Shown here: positions 50,814 through 59,063 of the stretch, piece by piece
How the letters are laid out: each line of letters opens with the position of its first letter
Numbering within the stretch: the first letter of the stretch is position 1
Source of the DNA: a bacterium D16-76
GTDB lineage: Bacteria > Bacillota > Clostridia > Oscillospirales > Acutalibacteraceae
Reading direction: 5' to 3'
NCBI GenBank assembly: GCA_009917445.1
Contig: QZEE01000008.1
Span: 60,193 to 124,192, forward strand
DNA length: 64,000 nucleotides
Notes under the pieces: model-generated
What the model was told of the DNA's origin: nothing
Seen by the model: only the letters and a program-made list of their open reading frames with translations
Databases searched by the model: none
Position numbers and translations under genes: made by a program

Positions 50814-51290
50814 TTATGGGTTTTTCAGCTTGACAGGTACGAAGGCTTCCATCATGCCCCGGCCTAAAGCCTGTATGGCTTCTGGCGGGGTGATGATATG
50901 GCCCATGGCATAGTGGCCGGGGCGTTCGTCCAGTTCAAAAACGGGGCTGTCGTGGATATACTTTAAGGCCTTTTGGTAGAGCCTGCCGTTTTCTTCCTCG
51001 TCCTGGTCCCAATAGAAATAGGTGAGGTAAACCCCGCCATCAAATGGGATCTTCTGGTATCCGCCATCGGGCATCCCCTCTTCCAGGGCCCACCACCATT
51101 CCAGCGCATTCTTTTCGCGGTCAAAGAACAGGAAGTCCCGGGGCATAAAGCTGTCGCGGGGGGCGGGCTGTATGGCGCTGAAATAGGCGTTGAATTTCCC
51201 CAGCACCCCTGTGGGGGAAAAGTCAAAGGCAGGGTCTGGCCCAGAGGTGGCCGCCGTAAAGGGAGGCAAGGAGATAATGCGGAAATCCAT
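50814..51290 (-). CDS. GyrI-like effector-binding domain protein
   Basis: The 158-residue protein resembles the AraC-effector/GyrI-like small-molecule-binding domain: FRIISLPPFTAATSG at the start, then IPFDGGVYLTYFYWDQDEE and a C-terminal EAFVPVKLKN strand (EXXXPIK-like). There is no DNA-binding domain, so it may bind or hydrolyse a ligand alone. ATG 51290 follows AAAAAGGAGGGG; the longer in-frame form from 51314 is unlikely. The adjacent pfk gene ends 13 bp upstream. Confidence 0.65.
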   Translation of the reverse strand: MDFRIISLPPFTAATSGPDPAFDFSPTGVLGKFNAYFSAIQPAPRDSFMPRDFLFFDREKNALEWWWALEEGMPDGGYQKIPFDGGVYLTYFYWDQDEEENGRLYQKALKYIHDSPVFELDERPGHYAMGHIITPPEAIQALGRGMMEAFVPVKLKNP

Positions 51291-51303
51291 AAGCCCCTCC
51301 TTT

Positions 51304-52380
51304 TTAGTCGCCAAAGCTGATGCCGATTTGCCTGGCGGCTTTGATCTCGTCGCAGTCTACCGGCACGCTCTTGAGCTTCCCGGCTACGTCCCCCAGGGGT
51401 ACGGGCACGGTTTGGCCGTTTACCATGCCAATCATCACGCCGAAGACCTTGTCTTTGATACACCGGGCCGCCGTAGCCCCCAAGCGGGTACACAGAACCC
51501 GGTCGTAAGCGCAGGGGCTGCCGCCCCGCTGGAAGTGCCCGGGCACGCAGACCCGTATCTCGTTGTCGATTTTGTCGGAAAGCTCTTCGGCAATGCGGTA
51601 GACGATGGAGGGATGCTGGAAGTCGGCCCGGGCTTTTTTCAGCTCTTTTTTGGAAAGCTTTGATTCTTCCTTAGAGATAGCGCCCTCGGCCACGGCCAGG
51701 ATGGAGAACTTTTTGCCGCTGTCAATGCGGCTTTGCAGGGTCTTGGCTACCTTGTTGATATCATAGGGGATTTCGGGCAGGAGGATCACGTCCGCGCCGC
51801 CGGCAATGCCCGCCGACAGGGTGAGCCAGCCCACCTTATGGCCCATGACCTCCACAATGAAAATGCGCCCGTGGGAGGTGGCGGTGGTATGGATGCAGTC
51901 GATGACATTGGTGGCGATCTCCACCGCGCTGTGGAAGCCAAAGGTGATGTCTGTGCCCCAGATGTCGTTGTCGATGGTCTTGGGCAGGTGGATGACGTTT
52001 AAGCCCTCTTCCCGCAGGAGGTTGGCGGTCTTTTGGGTGCCGTTGCCGCCTAAAATCACCAGGCAGTCTAAATCCATTTTTTTGTAGTGCTTCTTCATGG
52101 CGGCAACCTTGTCCACGTTGTTCTCGTCAATGACCCGGATGGTTTTAAAGGGCTGGCGGGAGGTGCCCAGCAGCGTGCCGCCCAGGGTGAGGATGCCGGA
52201 GAAGTCGCCGGGCTCCATCTTTTTGTACTCGCCAAAAATCAGGCCGGTGTAGCCGTCCTTGATGCCGTAAATCTCTACATCTTTGCCGAACTGCTCGTAG
52301 AGCCCTTTGGCAACGCCCCGGATAGCCGCGTTTAAGCCCTGGCAGTCGCCGCCGCTTGTTAAAATGCCTACTCTTTTCAT
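51304..52380 (-). CDS. pfkA: 6-phosphofructokinase
   Basis: This 358-residue enzyme phosphorylates fructose 6-phosphate in glycolysis. ILTSGGDCQGLNAAIRG opens the nucleotide site, ILGGNGTQKTANLL follows, and PKTIDNDIWGTD is the catalytic loop. MGHKVGWLTLSAG and GHFQRGGSPCAYDR carry sugar-phosphate contacts. The Gly in GGNG favours ATP (PPi enzymes have Asp there), while PKTIDND has the Lys seen in PPi-using enzymes, so donor specificity needs care. It is second in the operon, 25 bp after the M50-like gene. Confidence 0.93.
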   Translation of the reverse strand: MKRVGILTSGGDCQGLNAAIRGVAKGLYEQFGKDVEIYGIKDGYTGLIFGEYKKMEPGDFSGILTLGGTLLGTSRQPFKTIRVIDENNVDKVAAMKKHYKKMDLDCLVILGGNGTQKTANLLREEGLNVIHLPKTIDNDIWGTDITFGFHSAVEIATNVIDCIHTTATSHGRIFIVEVMGHKVGWLTLSAGIAGGADVILLPEIPYDINKVAKTLQSRIDSGKKFSILAVAEGAISKEESKLSKKELKKARADFQHPSIVYRIAEELSDKIDNEIRVCVPGHFQRGGSPCAYDRVLCTRLGATAARCIKDKVFGVMIGMVNGQTVPVPLGDVAGKLKSVPVDCDEIKAARQIGISFGD

Positions 52381-52405
52381 GTGAATCGTCCCCTTCTGTA
52401 TAGAT

Positions 52406-52927
52406 TTATTCTTCGTTGCCCGCAAAGGCTTTCTTGTATGCAGGGTAAATATATTTCACGATGATACCGATATTCACAACACCAACAGCCCCATAAACCA
52501 GCACCACAACGATTTCCGGCAGGCCGAAAAGCAGGATGCCGTTCATATCGCCGCCGCCTACAAAACGGTAGAGCACGGTTAAATACAGGGGGTCTAGCAG
52601 CAACAGGGCGATGGTGGCATAATACCCTACTGCCTTTAAAACCTTGCTGCCGCTTTTGGTAATAAATTTTGCGGCCCACACCAGCGCATAGGCGGCAAGC
52701 AGGGAAGCGATACTGCCCACCACACAGAATATGGCGGTTTGCATGGGGGCCATAAGCTCTGTGTGGGCGGCGATCTGTACGCCGATGCCCATGAAGTTGA
52801 TGCGGTCAAAGGCGCCGCAACACAAAGCTACAATAAAATGTGCGCCCTCGTGTACGATGTAGTAGAGCAAAACTGCCATGAGTACGCCAAACCATTTCCG
52901 GGAGTTTGTTGTAAGTCGCTCTTTCAT
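52406..52927 (-). CDS. M50-like membrane protein with HExxH motif
   Basis: This 173-residue protein has about four membrane segments. The first contains VLLYYIVHEGAHFIVALCCG with HEGAH, an HExxH zinc site within the membrane as in M50 site-2 proteases. The second M50 signature (NPDG-like) is not evident; LLDPLYLTVLYR is the closest candidate. Proteolytic activity is therefore uncertain. It is first in a five-gene minus-strand operon with pfkA, the GyrI-like gene, the TIM barrel gene and pepT. ATG follows AAAGGAGG. Confidence 0.65.
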   Translation of the reverse strand: MKERLTTNSRKWFGVLMAVLLYYIVHEGAHFIVALCCGAFDRINFMGIGVQIAAHTELMAPMQTAIFCVVGSIASLLAAYALVWAAKFITKSGSKVLKAVGYYATIALLLLDPLYLTVLYRFVGGGDMNGILLFGLPEIVVVLVYGAVGVVNIGIIVKYIYPAYKKAFAGNEE

Positions 52928-52990
52928 GTGTTCCTCCTTTCCAATCGCCCAACCAAGCCGGGGGACCGTGCGCCGCAGCGCGGAAGGGAT

Positions 52991-53040
52991 TCTTAAGGGC
53001 CCTTGGCCCTTAAGCAGAGCGCGAGACAGCGTCTCGCGGC
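52991..53040. repeat. Hairpin repeat between ppk1 and M50-like gene
   Basis: CTTAAGGGC/GCCCTTAAG and GCGAGACAGCGTCTCGC are adjacent palindromes followed by GGCCTTGCC. It resembles family B in design and lies just after the ppk1 stop codon. Confidence 0.5.
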
Positions 53041-53047
53041 CTTGCCC

Positions 53048-55162
53048 TTACGTTGCTTCGTCTGCTGTGTGAATGGGGATCAGCGGGCTGTCGTGCTCTA
53101 CATGCTGGCAGGCCTTCAGGCGCTCCTGGGCGTCCTTATAGAAAGCCTGTTGGGCGCTTAAAGCAGGCTTTCCCCGGTGGGTGACGTGCTGGTAAGATTT
53201 GTCTGGCAGCATTTTGCGGGCGTTGGTGTTGTCGTTTAGCAAGGTCTCCATAATGGAGAAGGCCCGCTGCTTCAAGTCCTCGTCTTCAATGGGGAACACC
53301 AGCTCAATGCGGCGGTCCAGGTTGCGGGGCATCCAGTCGGCGCTGCCCATGTAGATTTTAGGCTCGCCGGCGTTTTCAAAGCGGAAAATGCGGCTGTGCT
53401 CTAAAAGCTGGCCTACAATGCTGATTACTTCAATGTTTTCGCTTACCCCCGGCAGGCCCGGTATCAGGCAGCAGATGCCCCGCACTACCAGCCGCACCGG
53501 CACCCCGGCCCGGCTGGCCTCGTACAGCAGGCCGATGGTTTCCGCGTCTACCAGGGAATTTACCTTTGCCGTAATGCCGCAGGGCAGGCCCATTTTGGCG
53601 TTTTCCGTCTCCTGCTGGATACGCTGCCGGAAAAAGCCGCGCAGGCCATGGGGGGCTACGGCGAAATGCTGGTATTCCGGGGGGCGGGAGTAGCCGGTGA
53701 TGACGTTGAACAGGGAAGAGGCGTCGGCCCCGTACTGGGGGTTGCAGGTGAAAAGGCCTACGTCGGTATAGATTTTGGCGGTGGAGTCGTTATAGTTGCC
53801 GGTGCCCAGGTGCAGGTAGCGGCAGATGCCGTCTTCCTCCCGGCGCACCACCAGGGCGATTTTGCAATGGGTCTTTAAACCGTACAGGCCATAGATTACA
53901 TGGCACCCGGCCTTTTCCAGCTTCTGCGCCCAGTTGATGTTGTTCTCTTCGTCAAACCGGGCCTTCAGCTCGACCAGCACGGTCACCTGCTTGCCGTTTT
54001 CCGCGGCCTTGATCAGCGCGGCGATAATGGGGGAATTGCCGCTTACCCGGTACAGGGTTTGCTTGATGGCCAGCACGTCTTCATCCTCGGCGGCCTGCTC
54101 AATGAATTTTACCACGCAGTCAAAGCTTTCGTAGGGGTGGTGCACCATGCGGTCCTTTTGGCGTATGGCCTCGAAAATGTCGTCATAGCCCCAGAAATCC
54201 GCCGGGGCCACGGGGGAAATGGGCTTGAAGCACAGGTCCTCGCAGCCCTTTATACCCGCAAACTTAGACAGGAAGGTCAAATCTAAGGGGCCGGCCAGCT
54301 CGTAGGTCTCGTTCTTTTTGATTTTCAGCATGTCGATGAGGAAGCTTTTTAGGTTCTTGTCGCATTTCACCGGCAGCTCCAGCCGCACGGGGCGGCCCCG
54401 TTTCCGGCGCTTGATGGACTTCTTCATCTCGCTCATGAAGTCTTCGCTTTCCTCGTCAATGGACATGTCGGAATCCCTGGTGACGCGGAAGGGGCACACG
54501 GCCTTGATGTCGTGGAGCTCAAAAAGGCCGTCCAGCTTATACATCAGGATATCTTCCAAAAGGGCAAAGGCGCGGCCCTCTTGACAGGGCAGCTCTAAAA
54601 ACCGCGGCAGGATGCCGGGCACCTGCACCACGGCAAAGCACTTTTCCCCGCCCTTTTCCTCTTTTGACTTCAGGTATACGGCCAGGTTCAGCGACTTGTT
54701 GGCAAGCAGCGGGAAGGGCCGGCTGTTGTCTACAGCCAAGGGCGTAAGCACCGGGAACAGCACCTCTTGAAAATATTGGGAGATATAGGTAAGCTGCTGG
54801 CCGTCCATTTCGCCGCACTCCAAAAAGCGTATCCCCTGTTTTTCCAGGGCAGGCACGATAGAGCGGTTTAAGCAGGAATACTGCTTCTCCATAAAAGCGT
54901 GGGTCTTCTCTTCCAGCTCCTTCAAAAGCTCCTGGGGCGTCAAGTCAAAGCCTTCCTTGGGCTTATAGCCGGAGTTTACCTGGGCTTTTACGCCGGCCAC
55001 CCGCACCATAAAAAACTCGTCCAGGTTCGACCCCGTAATGGCCAAAAAGCGCAGCCGTTCCATTAAGGGGTTTTCCCGCTTGGTGGCCTCTTCCAGCACC
55101 CGGGCGTTAAAGTCCATCCAGCTTAATTCACGGTTATAGTAGGGCATTTTCTTATCAGGCAT
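53048..55162 (-). CDS. ppk1: Polyphosphate kinase
   Basis: This 704-residue PPK1 makes polyphosphate from ATP. It has the four-domain layout: N-terminal ELSWMDFNARVLEEA, then the head domain, then two PLD-like catalytic domains. The first carries RFDEENNINWAQKLEKAGCH and TGNYNDSTAKIYTD, and the His of KTHCKIALVVR and YLHLGTGNYN are the autophosphorylation and assisting residues. The second carries GSADWMPRNLDRRIEL. The gene follows ppx by 44 bp in one operon, so polyphosphate synthesis and breakdown genes are transcribed together. Confidence 0.95.
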   Translation of the reverse strand: MPDKKMPYYNRELSWMDFNARVLEEATKRENPLMERLRFLAITGSNLDEFFMVRVAGVKAQVNSGYKPKEGFDLTPQELLKELEEKTHAFMEKQYSCLNRSIVPALEKQGIRFLECGEMDGQQLTYISQYFQEVLFPVLTPLAVDNSRPFPLLANKSLNLAVYLKSKEEKGGEKCFAVVQVPGILPRFLELPCQEGRAFALLEDILMYKLDGLFELHDIKAVCPFRVTRDSDMSIDEESEDFMSEMKKSIKRRKRGRPVRLELPVKCDKNLKSFLIDMLKIKKNETYELAGPLDLTFLSKFAGIKGCEDLCFKPISPVAPADFWGYDDIFEAIRQKDRMVHHPYESFDCVVKFIEQAAEDEDVLAIKQTLYRVSGNSPIIAALIKAAENGKQVTVLVELKARFDEENNINWAQKLEKAGCHVIYGLYGLKTHCKIALVVRREEDGICRYLHLGTGNYNDSTAKIYTDVGLFTCNPQYGADASSLFNVITGYSRPPEYQHFAVAPHGLRGFFRQRIQQETENAKMGLPCGITAKVNSLVDAETIGLLYEASRAGVPVRLVVRGICCLIPGLPGVSENIEVISIVGQLLEHSRIFRFENAGEPKIYMGSADWMPRNLDRRIELVFPIEDEDLKQRAFSIMETLLNDNTNARKMLPDKSYQHVTHRGKPALSAQQAFYKDAQERLKACQHVEHDSPLIPIHTADEAT

Positions 55163-55206
55163 ATCGATTCCTCCTGGGTTATCTATGTGAAAAGGGGCAG
55201 GGCCTT

Positions 55207-56751
55207 TTACAAGGTCTCGAACTTTACCGCCAGCTCGGGGGACAGCCCGAACACGTTCTCAAAGAACTGGGCCGCCTCCTCAAAGGCCCAGCGCTCCAAA
55301 AGGGTGTTCTCCCTGGATTGGGCCCGGAAGAGCACCCGGTCGCCGTCTACGCTGACCTTTAACCCTTCCAGCTTTTCCCGGTGGGATTTGTCCAGGGCGT
55401 TTGCCATGCGGAAGATGGCTTCCAGCTTCATGGCTTCCAGCCTTTCCCGGTCGGAAAGCAGCAGGAGCTCCGGCCCTTCCTCGTGGGAAGGGTTGACGCT
55501 GCCCGCCACCAGGGCGGTCTGTAAAACCTGGGCTTCGGAAAGCCCGAAGATGTCCATGCCTTTGATCAAGTCAAAGGCGCACCGGCTGTGGTTGCGCACA
55601 CAGACGTAGCTGCCGCAGCTGTGCAGGGTGGCGGCCAGCTCCAAAATCAGCCGTTTGGAGGGGTCAAGCCCGTGTACTTTTTTCAGCTTGTCGAAGATTT
55701 TGCAGCAAAACTCCCCAATGCGCCGGGAATGTTCCAGGTCGCAGCCAAAGCTTTTGGCGGTGGCCTCGGCGCAGGCCAGGGCGTTTTTCCGCAGGTAAGC
55801 GGCCCATTGGGCGTCTGCCTTGGGGCTTAGGGTATACCGCAGCACCCCCTGGGCCACGTCTGCCATAGGGGAAATGACCTCTTTTGCCTGGGGGCAGAAG
55901 CGCAGCATCCCCCGGTAGATGAACAGGGCGGTGTACAGCACCGCAGCCCGCTTTTCTGTAATGCCATACCGCAGGCTGATGCCCTCCGGCGTCATAGAGC
56001 GCACCCCTTCGTACAGGGCCGTTAACTCCTTTACCCCCAGGCGGTAGACGTCACCTTCCTGCCGGGCGCCGCTGAGCTTTGCCACCCGCTCCATCTGGGA
56101 GCCGGTGATGATGAGGTTTTTCACCTGGAAGGCGGAAATGTCGATGCGGTTTAAAAGCAGGTCCATGTATTCGTCCACAATGTAGTGGAAGTCCTGGGCC
56201 TGCCGCTGCAATTTACGCAGGGCGTCGTGAAGCTTTAGGGGGCCAATGGGGATATTTTGGGAGTACACGGCCTGCCGCCCGTCAAACACGGCAATGCCGA
56301 TGCTGCCGGCCCCTACATAGGCCAGCAGGGACGCGCCCTCCCCAATGGCCTGTTCCCGGCCCAGGCGCTCCATGATCTCCCCATAGATATAGGCTTTTTC
56401 CAGGCTGTCGTCCAGCACCTGCACGTCCAGGCCGTTGCGCACCTTTAGCTGGTCTACAACCAGGGCGCGGTTTTTGGCTTCCCGCAGGGCCGAGCAGGAG
56501 ACCACCCGGGGCTTATCGATATTATAGGAAAGCAGGGCCGCCGAAAACTTTGACAGGGCCCCGGACAATTCTCGCAGGCTGTCAAAGCTTACCGAGCCGT
56601 TTTCAAACACATCGTGTCCCAGCCCAATGGGGTATTCCAGCGTGTCCAGGGTCTGGATATGGCCCTTGGAAAGCTGGGAGACCCGCATCTTGACATTGTT
56701 GGAACCGATCTCGATGACCGCCGCAGTAGGGGCGGCGCTTTTTTTGTTCAA
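55207..56751 (-). CDS. ppx: Ppx/GppA family exopolyphosphatase
   Basis: This 514-residue protein has an ASKHA fold at ~1-310 (AVIEIGSNNVKMRV as phosphate loop; LAYVGAGSIGIAVFDG as second loop) and an HD-type C-terminal domain (LAATLHSCGSYVCVRNHS). It hydrolyses polyphosphate ends or pppGpp. The start is TTG at 56751, 8 nt after GGAGG; an upstream in-frame ATG at 56811 has no ribosome site. The glycines of the second loop are G-A-G rather than G-G-G, a small deviation that may affect catalysis. It is first in the ppx-ppk1 operon. Confidence 0.9.
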   Translation of the reverse strand: MNKKSAAPTAAVIEIGSNNVKMRVSQLSKGHIQTLDTLEYPIGLGHDVFENGSVSFDSLRELSGALSKFSAALLSYNIDKPRVVSCSALREAKNRALVVDQLKVRNGLDVQVLDDSLEKAYIYGEIMERLGREQAIGEGASLLAYVGAGSIGIAVFDGRQAVYSQNIPIGPLKLHDALRKLQRQAQDFHYIVDEYMDLLLNRIDISAFQVKNLIITGSQMERVAKLSGARQEGDVYRLGVKELTALYEGVRSMTPEGISLRYGITEKRAAVLYTALFIYRGMLRFCPQAKEVISPMADVAQGVLRYTLSPKADAQWAAYLRKNALACAEATAKSFGCDLEHSRRIGEFCCKIFDKLKKVHGLDPSKRLILELAATLHSCGSYVCVRNHSRCAFDLIKGMDIFGLSEAQVLQTALVAGSVNPSHEEGPELLLLSDRERLEAMKLEAIFRMANALDKSHREKLEGLKVSVDGDRVLFRAQSRENTLLERWAFEEAAQFFENVFGLSPELAVKFETL

Positions 56752-56838
56752 GGAAGATCCCTCCAAAGTTGGTGATAATAAAAATACAGAAAGGCGCGCT
56801 GCCGTTCCCAAGGGCGCCGGCAGGGCCTATTCATAAAT

Positions 56839-56867
56839 ATTATACCAAACAGAGGCGGGGGAAGCAA
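56839..56867 (-). promoter_or_regulatory. Sigma-70 promoter for ppx-ppk1
   Basis: On the minus strand TTGCTT (56867-56862), 17 bp, TATAAT (56844-56839). Confidence 0.75.
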
Positions 56868-56949
56868 ATGGTTTTTGAGAATTTTTGCCAGCAATTTTGC
56901 CTTTTGGCCTGGGGGGGTTGAAGAAAATAAAAAAATTTGCAAAAAGGGC

Positions 56950-56978
56950 TTGATTTTTTCCCGGGAATTCGGTATACT
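56950..56978 (+). promoter_or_regulatory. Sigma-70 promoter for tRNA-Ser
   Basis: TTGATT (56950-56955), 17 bp, TATACT (56973-56978), 22 bp before the tRNA. Confidence 0.8.
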
Positions 56979-56999
56979 TGTAAAGCCGATAGGGGATAC

Positions 57000-57086
57000 G
57001 GAGAGGTATTCTAATTGGTAAGGAGCCACATTGGAAATGTGGTGTGCCGCAAGGCATTGTGCGTTCGAGTCGCATCCTCTCCGCCA
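57000..57086 (+). tRNA. tRNA-Ser (GGA)
   Basis: Acceptor GGAGAGG/CCTCTCC, anticodon stem CCACA/TGTGG with loop TTGGAAA (anticodon GGA), a long variable arm TGCCGCAAGGCA as in serine tRNAs, T-loop GTTCGAGTC and an encoded CCA end. Confidence 0.96.
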
Positions 57087-57154
57087 TAGTAGAGAGCGCC
57101 AGGTCATTTGCCCGGCGCTCTTTTCGTTTTTTCCGGTTGAGAAAGGATGGTTGC

Positions 57155-57598
57155 TTGATAAAATTTGAATTGCTGGTTCCGTCCCACCCGTTGTGGGAGG
57201 CTTTGGCAGAGTATGCACAAGCGTGCCCCTGGCGGGCAGGGGAATCCCTGGCCCGGGATATGCATGCAGGCGTTTTTGTGGATTGGGAACGGGTCATTGC
57301 CGCTATGGATGGCGGCAAGATATGCGGCTACTGTACGGCTGCCGAAAAAGACTGCATCCCAGAGGTGGATTATACGCCCTATATCGGGTACGTGTATGTG
57401 GACGAAGCATGCCGGGGGCAGCGCCTTAGCCAGCGGATGATTGGGTTTGCAATGGACTATCTGCGCTTTTTGGGCTTTGGAGAAGCTTACTTGGTCAGCG
57501 ACCATGAAAATTTGTATGAAAAATACGGTTTTGTGGTTGTGGACAGAAAACTGGCTCCATGGGGAAGCTTGGAAAAGATATACAGGCACGATTTGTGA
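57155..57598 (+). CDS. GNAT family N-acetyltransferase
   Basis: The 147-residue protein has the acetyl-CoA-binding region YIGYVYVDEACRGQRLSQRM (Q-x-x-G-like) followed by YLRFLGFGEAYLVSDHENLYEKYGF, the typical GNAT ending. The start is TTG at 57155 after AGAAAGGATGG; no ATG suits. The substrate is unknown. Three Nudix genes follow on the same strand with short gaps, so they form one operon. Confidence 0.85.
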   Translation: MIKFELLVPSHPLWEALAEYAQACPWRAGESLARDMHAGVFVDWERVIAAMDGGKICGYCTAAEKDCIPEVDYTPYIGYVYVDEACRGQRLSQRMIGFAMDYLRFLGFGEAYLVSDHENLYEKYGFVVVDRKLAPWGSLEKIYRHDL

Positions 57599-57612
57599 GA
57601 GGAAGTGTGGAA

Positions 57613-58095
57613 ATGAGCCGGGAAGTACAGGTAGAGTTGACCAACATGTGCATGGTCTGCGACGGGGATAAGGTGCTGGTGCAAAACCGGGTGAAGCCCG
57701 GCTGGCCTGGCATCACTTTCTCTGGGGGGCATGTGGAGCCGGGGGAGAGTGTTACGGCTTCGGTTATCCGGGAGGTCTGGGAAGAGACGGGCCTTACTGT
57801 AGAAAACCCAAAGCTTTGCGGTGTGAAGACCTGGGGCGGGCCGGAGGGTTTGCTAGAAATCGCTTTCCTCTATAAAGCTGAGAAGTTTTCCGGGGAATTG
57901 AGGCCTTCGGAAGAAGGGGAGGTCTTTTGGGCAGGGCGGGAGGAGCTTCCCTCTATGCAGCTTGCCAGCGGCATGGAGGAGACCTTCCGGGTTTTCTTTG
58001 AAGAAGATATAAGTGAATTGTATTATGAGAAAAAGGATAAAGACGCGCCTGCCGGCCCGTGGCGCTATGAGGATTGGCAATATACCTTACAGTAA
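57613..58095 (+). CDS. Nudix hydrolase, tandem copy 1
   Basis: The 160-residue protein has the complete Nudix box GGHVEPGESVTASVIREVWE (continuing ETGL), with the metal-binding REVWEE core. It probably cleaves a nucleoside diphosphate derivative; MutT/YtkD-like 8-oxo-dGTP or (d)NTP activity is the usual guess. The N-terminus MSREVQVELTNMCMVCDGDK is almost identical to copy 2, showing recent duplication. It lies 14 bp after the acetyltransferase gene. Confidence 0.88.
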   Translation: MSREVQVELTNMCMVCDGDKVLVQNRVKPGWPGITFSGGHVEPGESVTASVIREVWEETGLTVENPKLCGVKTWGGPEGLLEIAFLYKAEKFSGELRPSEEGEVFWAGREELPSMQLASGMEETFRVFFEEDISELYYEKKDKDAPAGPWRYEDWQYTLQ

Positions 58096-58107
58096 TGGGG
58101 GATGGGA

Positions 58108-58569
58108 ATGTCCAGGGAAGTGCAGGTAGAGCTGACCAATATGTGCATGGTTTGTGACGGGGATAAGGTTTTGGTAGAAGACAGGGTGGGCCACGCCTGG
58201 TCGGGCATCACCTTTCCCGGGGGCCATGTGGAGCCGGGGGAGAGCGTGGTGGCTTCCGTCATACGGGAAGTGAGGGAGGAGACGGGCCTCACCATAGAAA
58301 GCCCCAGGCTTTGCGGCATTAAGGACTGGATGCGGGATGACGGCAGCCGGTATATCGTCCTTTTGTTTAAGGCGGAGAAGTTTTCCGGCGCCCTTACCCC
58401 CTCGAAGGAAGGGGACGTCTTTTGGGCAGAACGGTCGGGGCTGCTGGGCATGAACCTGGCCCGATCTATGAGGGAGACCATAGAAGTGCTGCTGGACGAT
58501 GGGTTGAGCGAGCTATATTATACGGTTTATTCTAAGATTACAGATGGCAGCCATTGGGTGCTGCAATAG
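58108..58569 (+). CDS. Nudix hydrolase, tandem copy 2
   Basis: The 153-residue paralogue of the preceding gene has Nudix box GGHVEPGESVVASVIREVRE. The N-terminus is shared with copy 1, and the C-terminal half (FWAERSGLLGMNLARSMRET) has diverged, as expected if substrate choice differs. ATG 58108 is used rather than 58102 because it matches the MSRE start of its paralogues. It begins 12 bp after copy 1. Confidence 0.88.
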   Translation: MSREVQVELTNMCMVCDGDKVLVEDRVGHAWSGITFPGGHVEPGESVVASVIREVREETGLTIESPRLCGIKDWMRDDGSRYIVLLFKAEKFSGALTPSKEGDVFWAERSGLLGMNLARSMRETIEVLLDDGLSELYYTVYSKITDGSHWVLQ

Positions 58570-58580
58570 GAGGGAAGAGT

Positions 58581-59036
58581 ATGTCTCGGGAAATAAGGGC
58601 GGAAATCGCCAACATGTGTGTGATACAAAACGGCACGAAAGTTTTAGTGGAGGACCGCAGGGACCCGAATTGGCCCGGCGTCGCTTTTCCCGGGGGCCAT
58701 GTGGAGCCGGGGGAAAGCATTACCGGTTCCGTCATACGGGAAGTAAAGGAGGAAACGGGGCTGGATATCCAGAAACCCACGCTGTGCGGGATAAAAACAT
58801 GGACAAAGCGTGACGGCGCCCGCTACCTGCTTTTCTTTTATAAAACCGACAAATTTTCCGGGGAACTGAAATCTTCGGAAGAAGGGGAGGTCTTTTGGGC
58901 CGAGCTGGATGCTCTGCCCAGTATGAATCTGGCAAAGGATATGGAGCTGCATCTGCGTTTGTTCCAAGAGGACAATATCAGCGAACTATACTGTGTAAGG
59001 CAAGAGGGCGGCACAGAAAAAAAGGTGCTGCTGTAA
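58581..59036 (+). CDS. Nudix hydrolase, tandem copy 3
   Basis: The 151-residue third paralogue begins MSREIRAEIANMCVIQNG and has Nudix box GGHVEPGESITGSVIREVKE. It is the most diverged of the three, yet keeps the EGEVFWAELDALPSMNLAK segment. It starts 11 bp after copy 2 with AGGAGGG, and is followed by asnS after 27 bp. Confidence 0.88.
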   Translation: MSREIRAEIANMCVIQNGTKVLVEDRRDPNWPGVAFPGGHVEPGESITGSVIREVKEETGLDIQKPTLCGIKTWTKRDGARYLLFFYKTDKFSGELKSSEEGEVFWAELDALPSMNLAKDMELHLRLFQEDNISELYCVRQEGGTEKKVLL

Positions 59037-59063
59037 AACCAACTTTATTAAGGAGTGAAGGAC

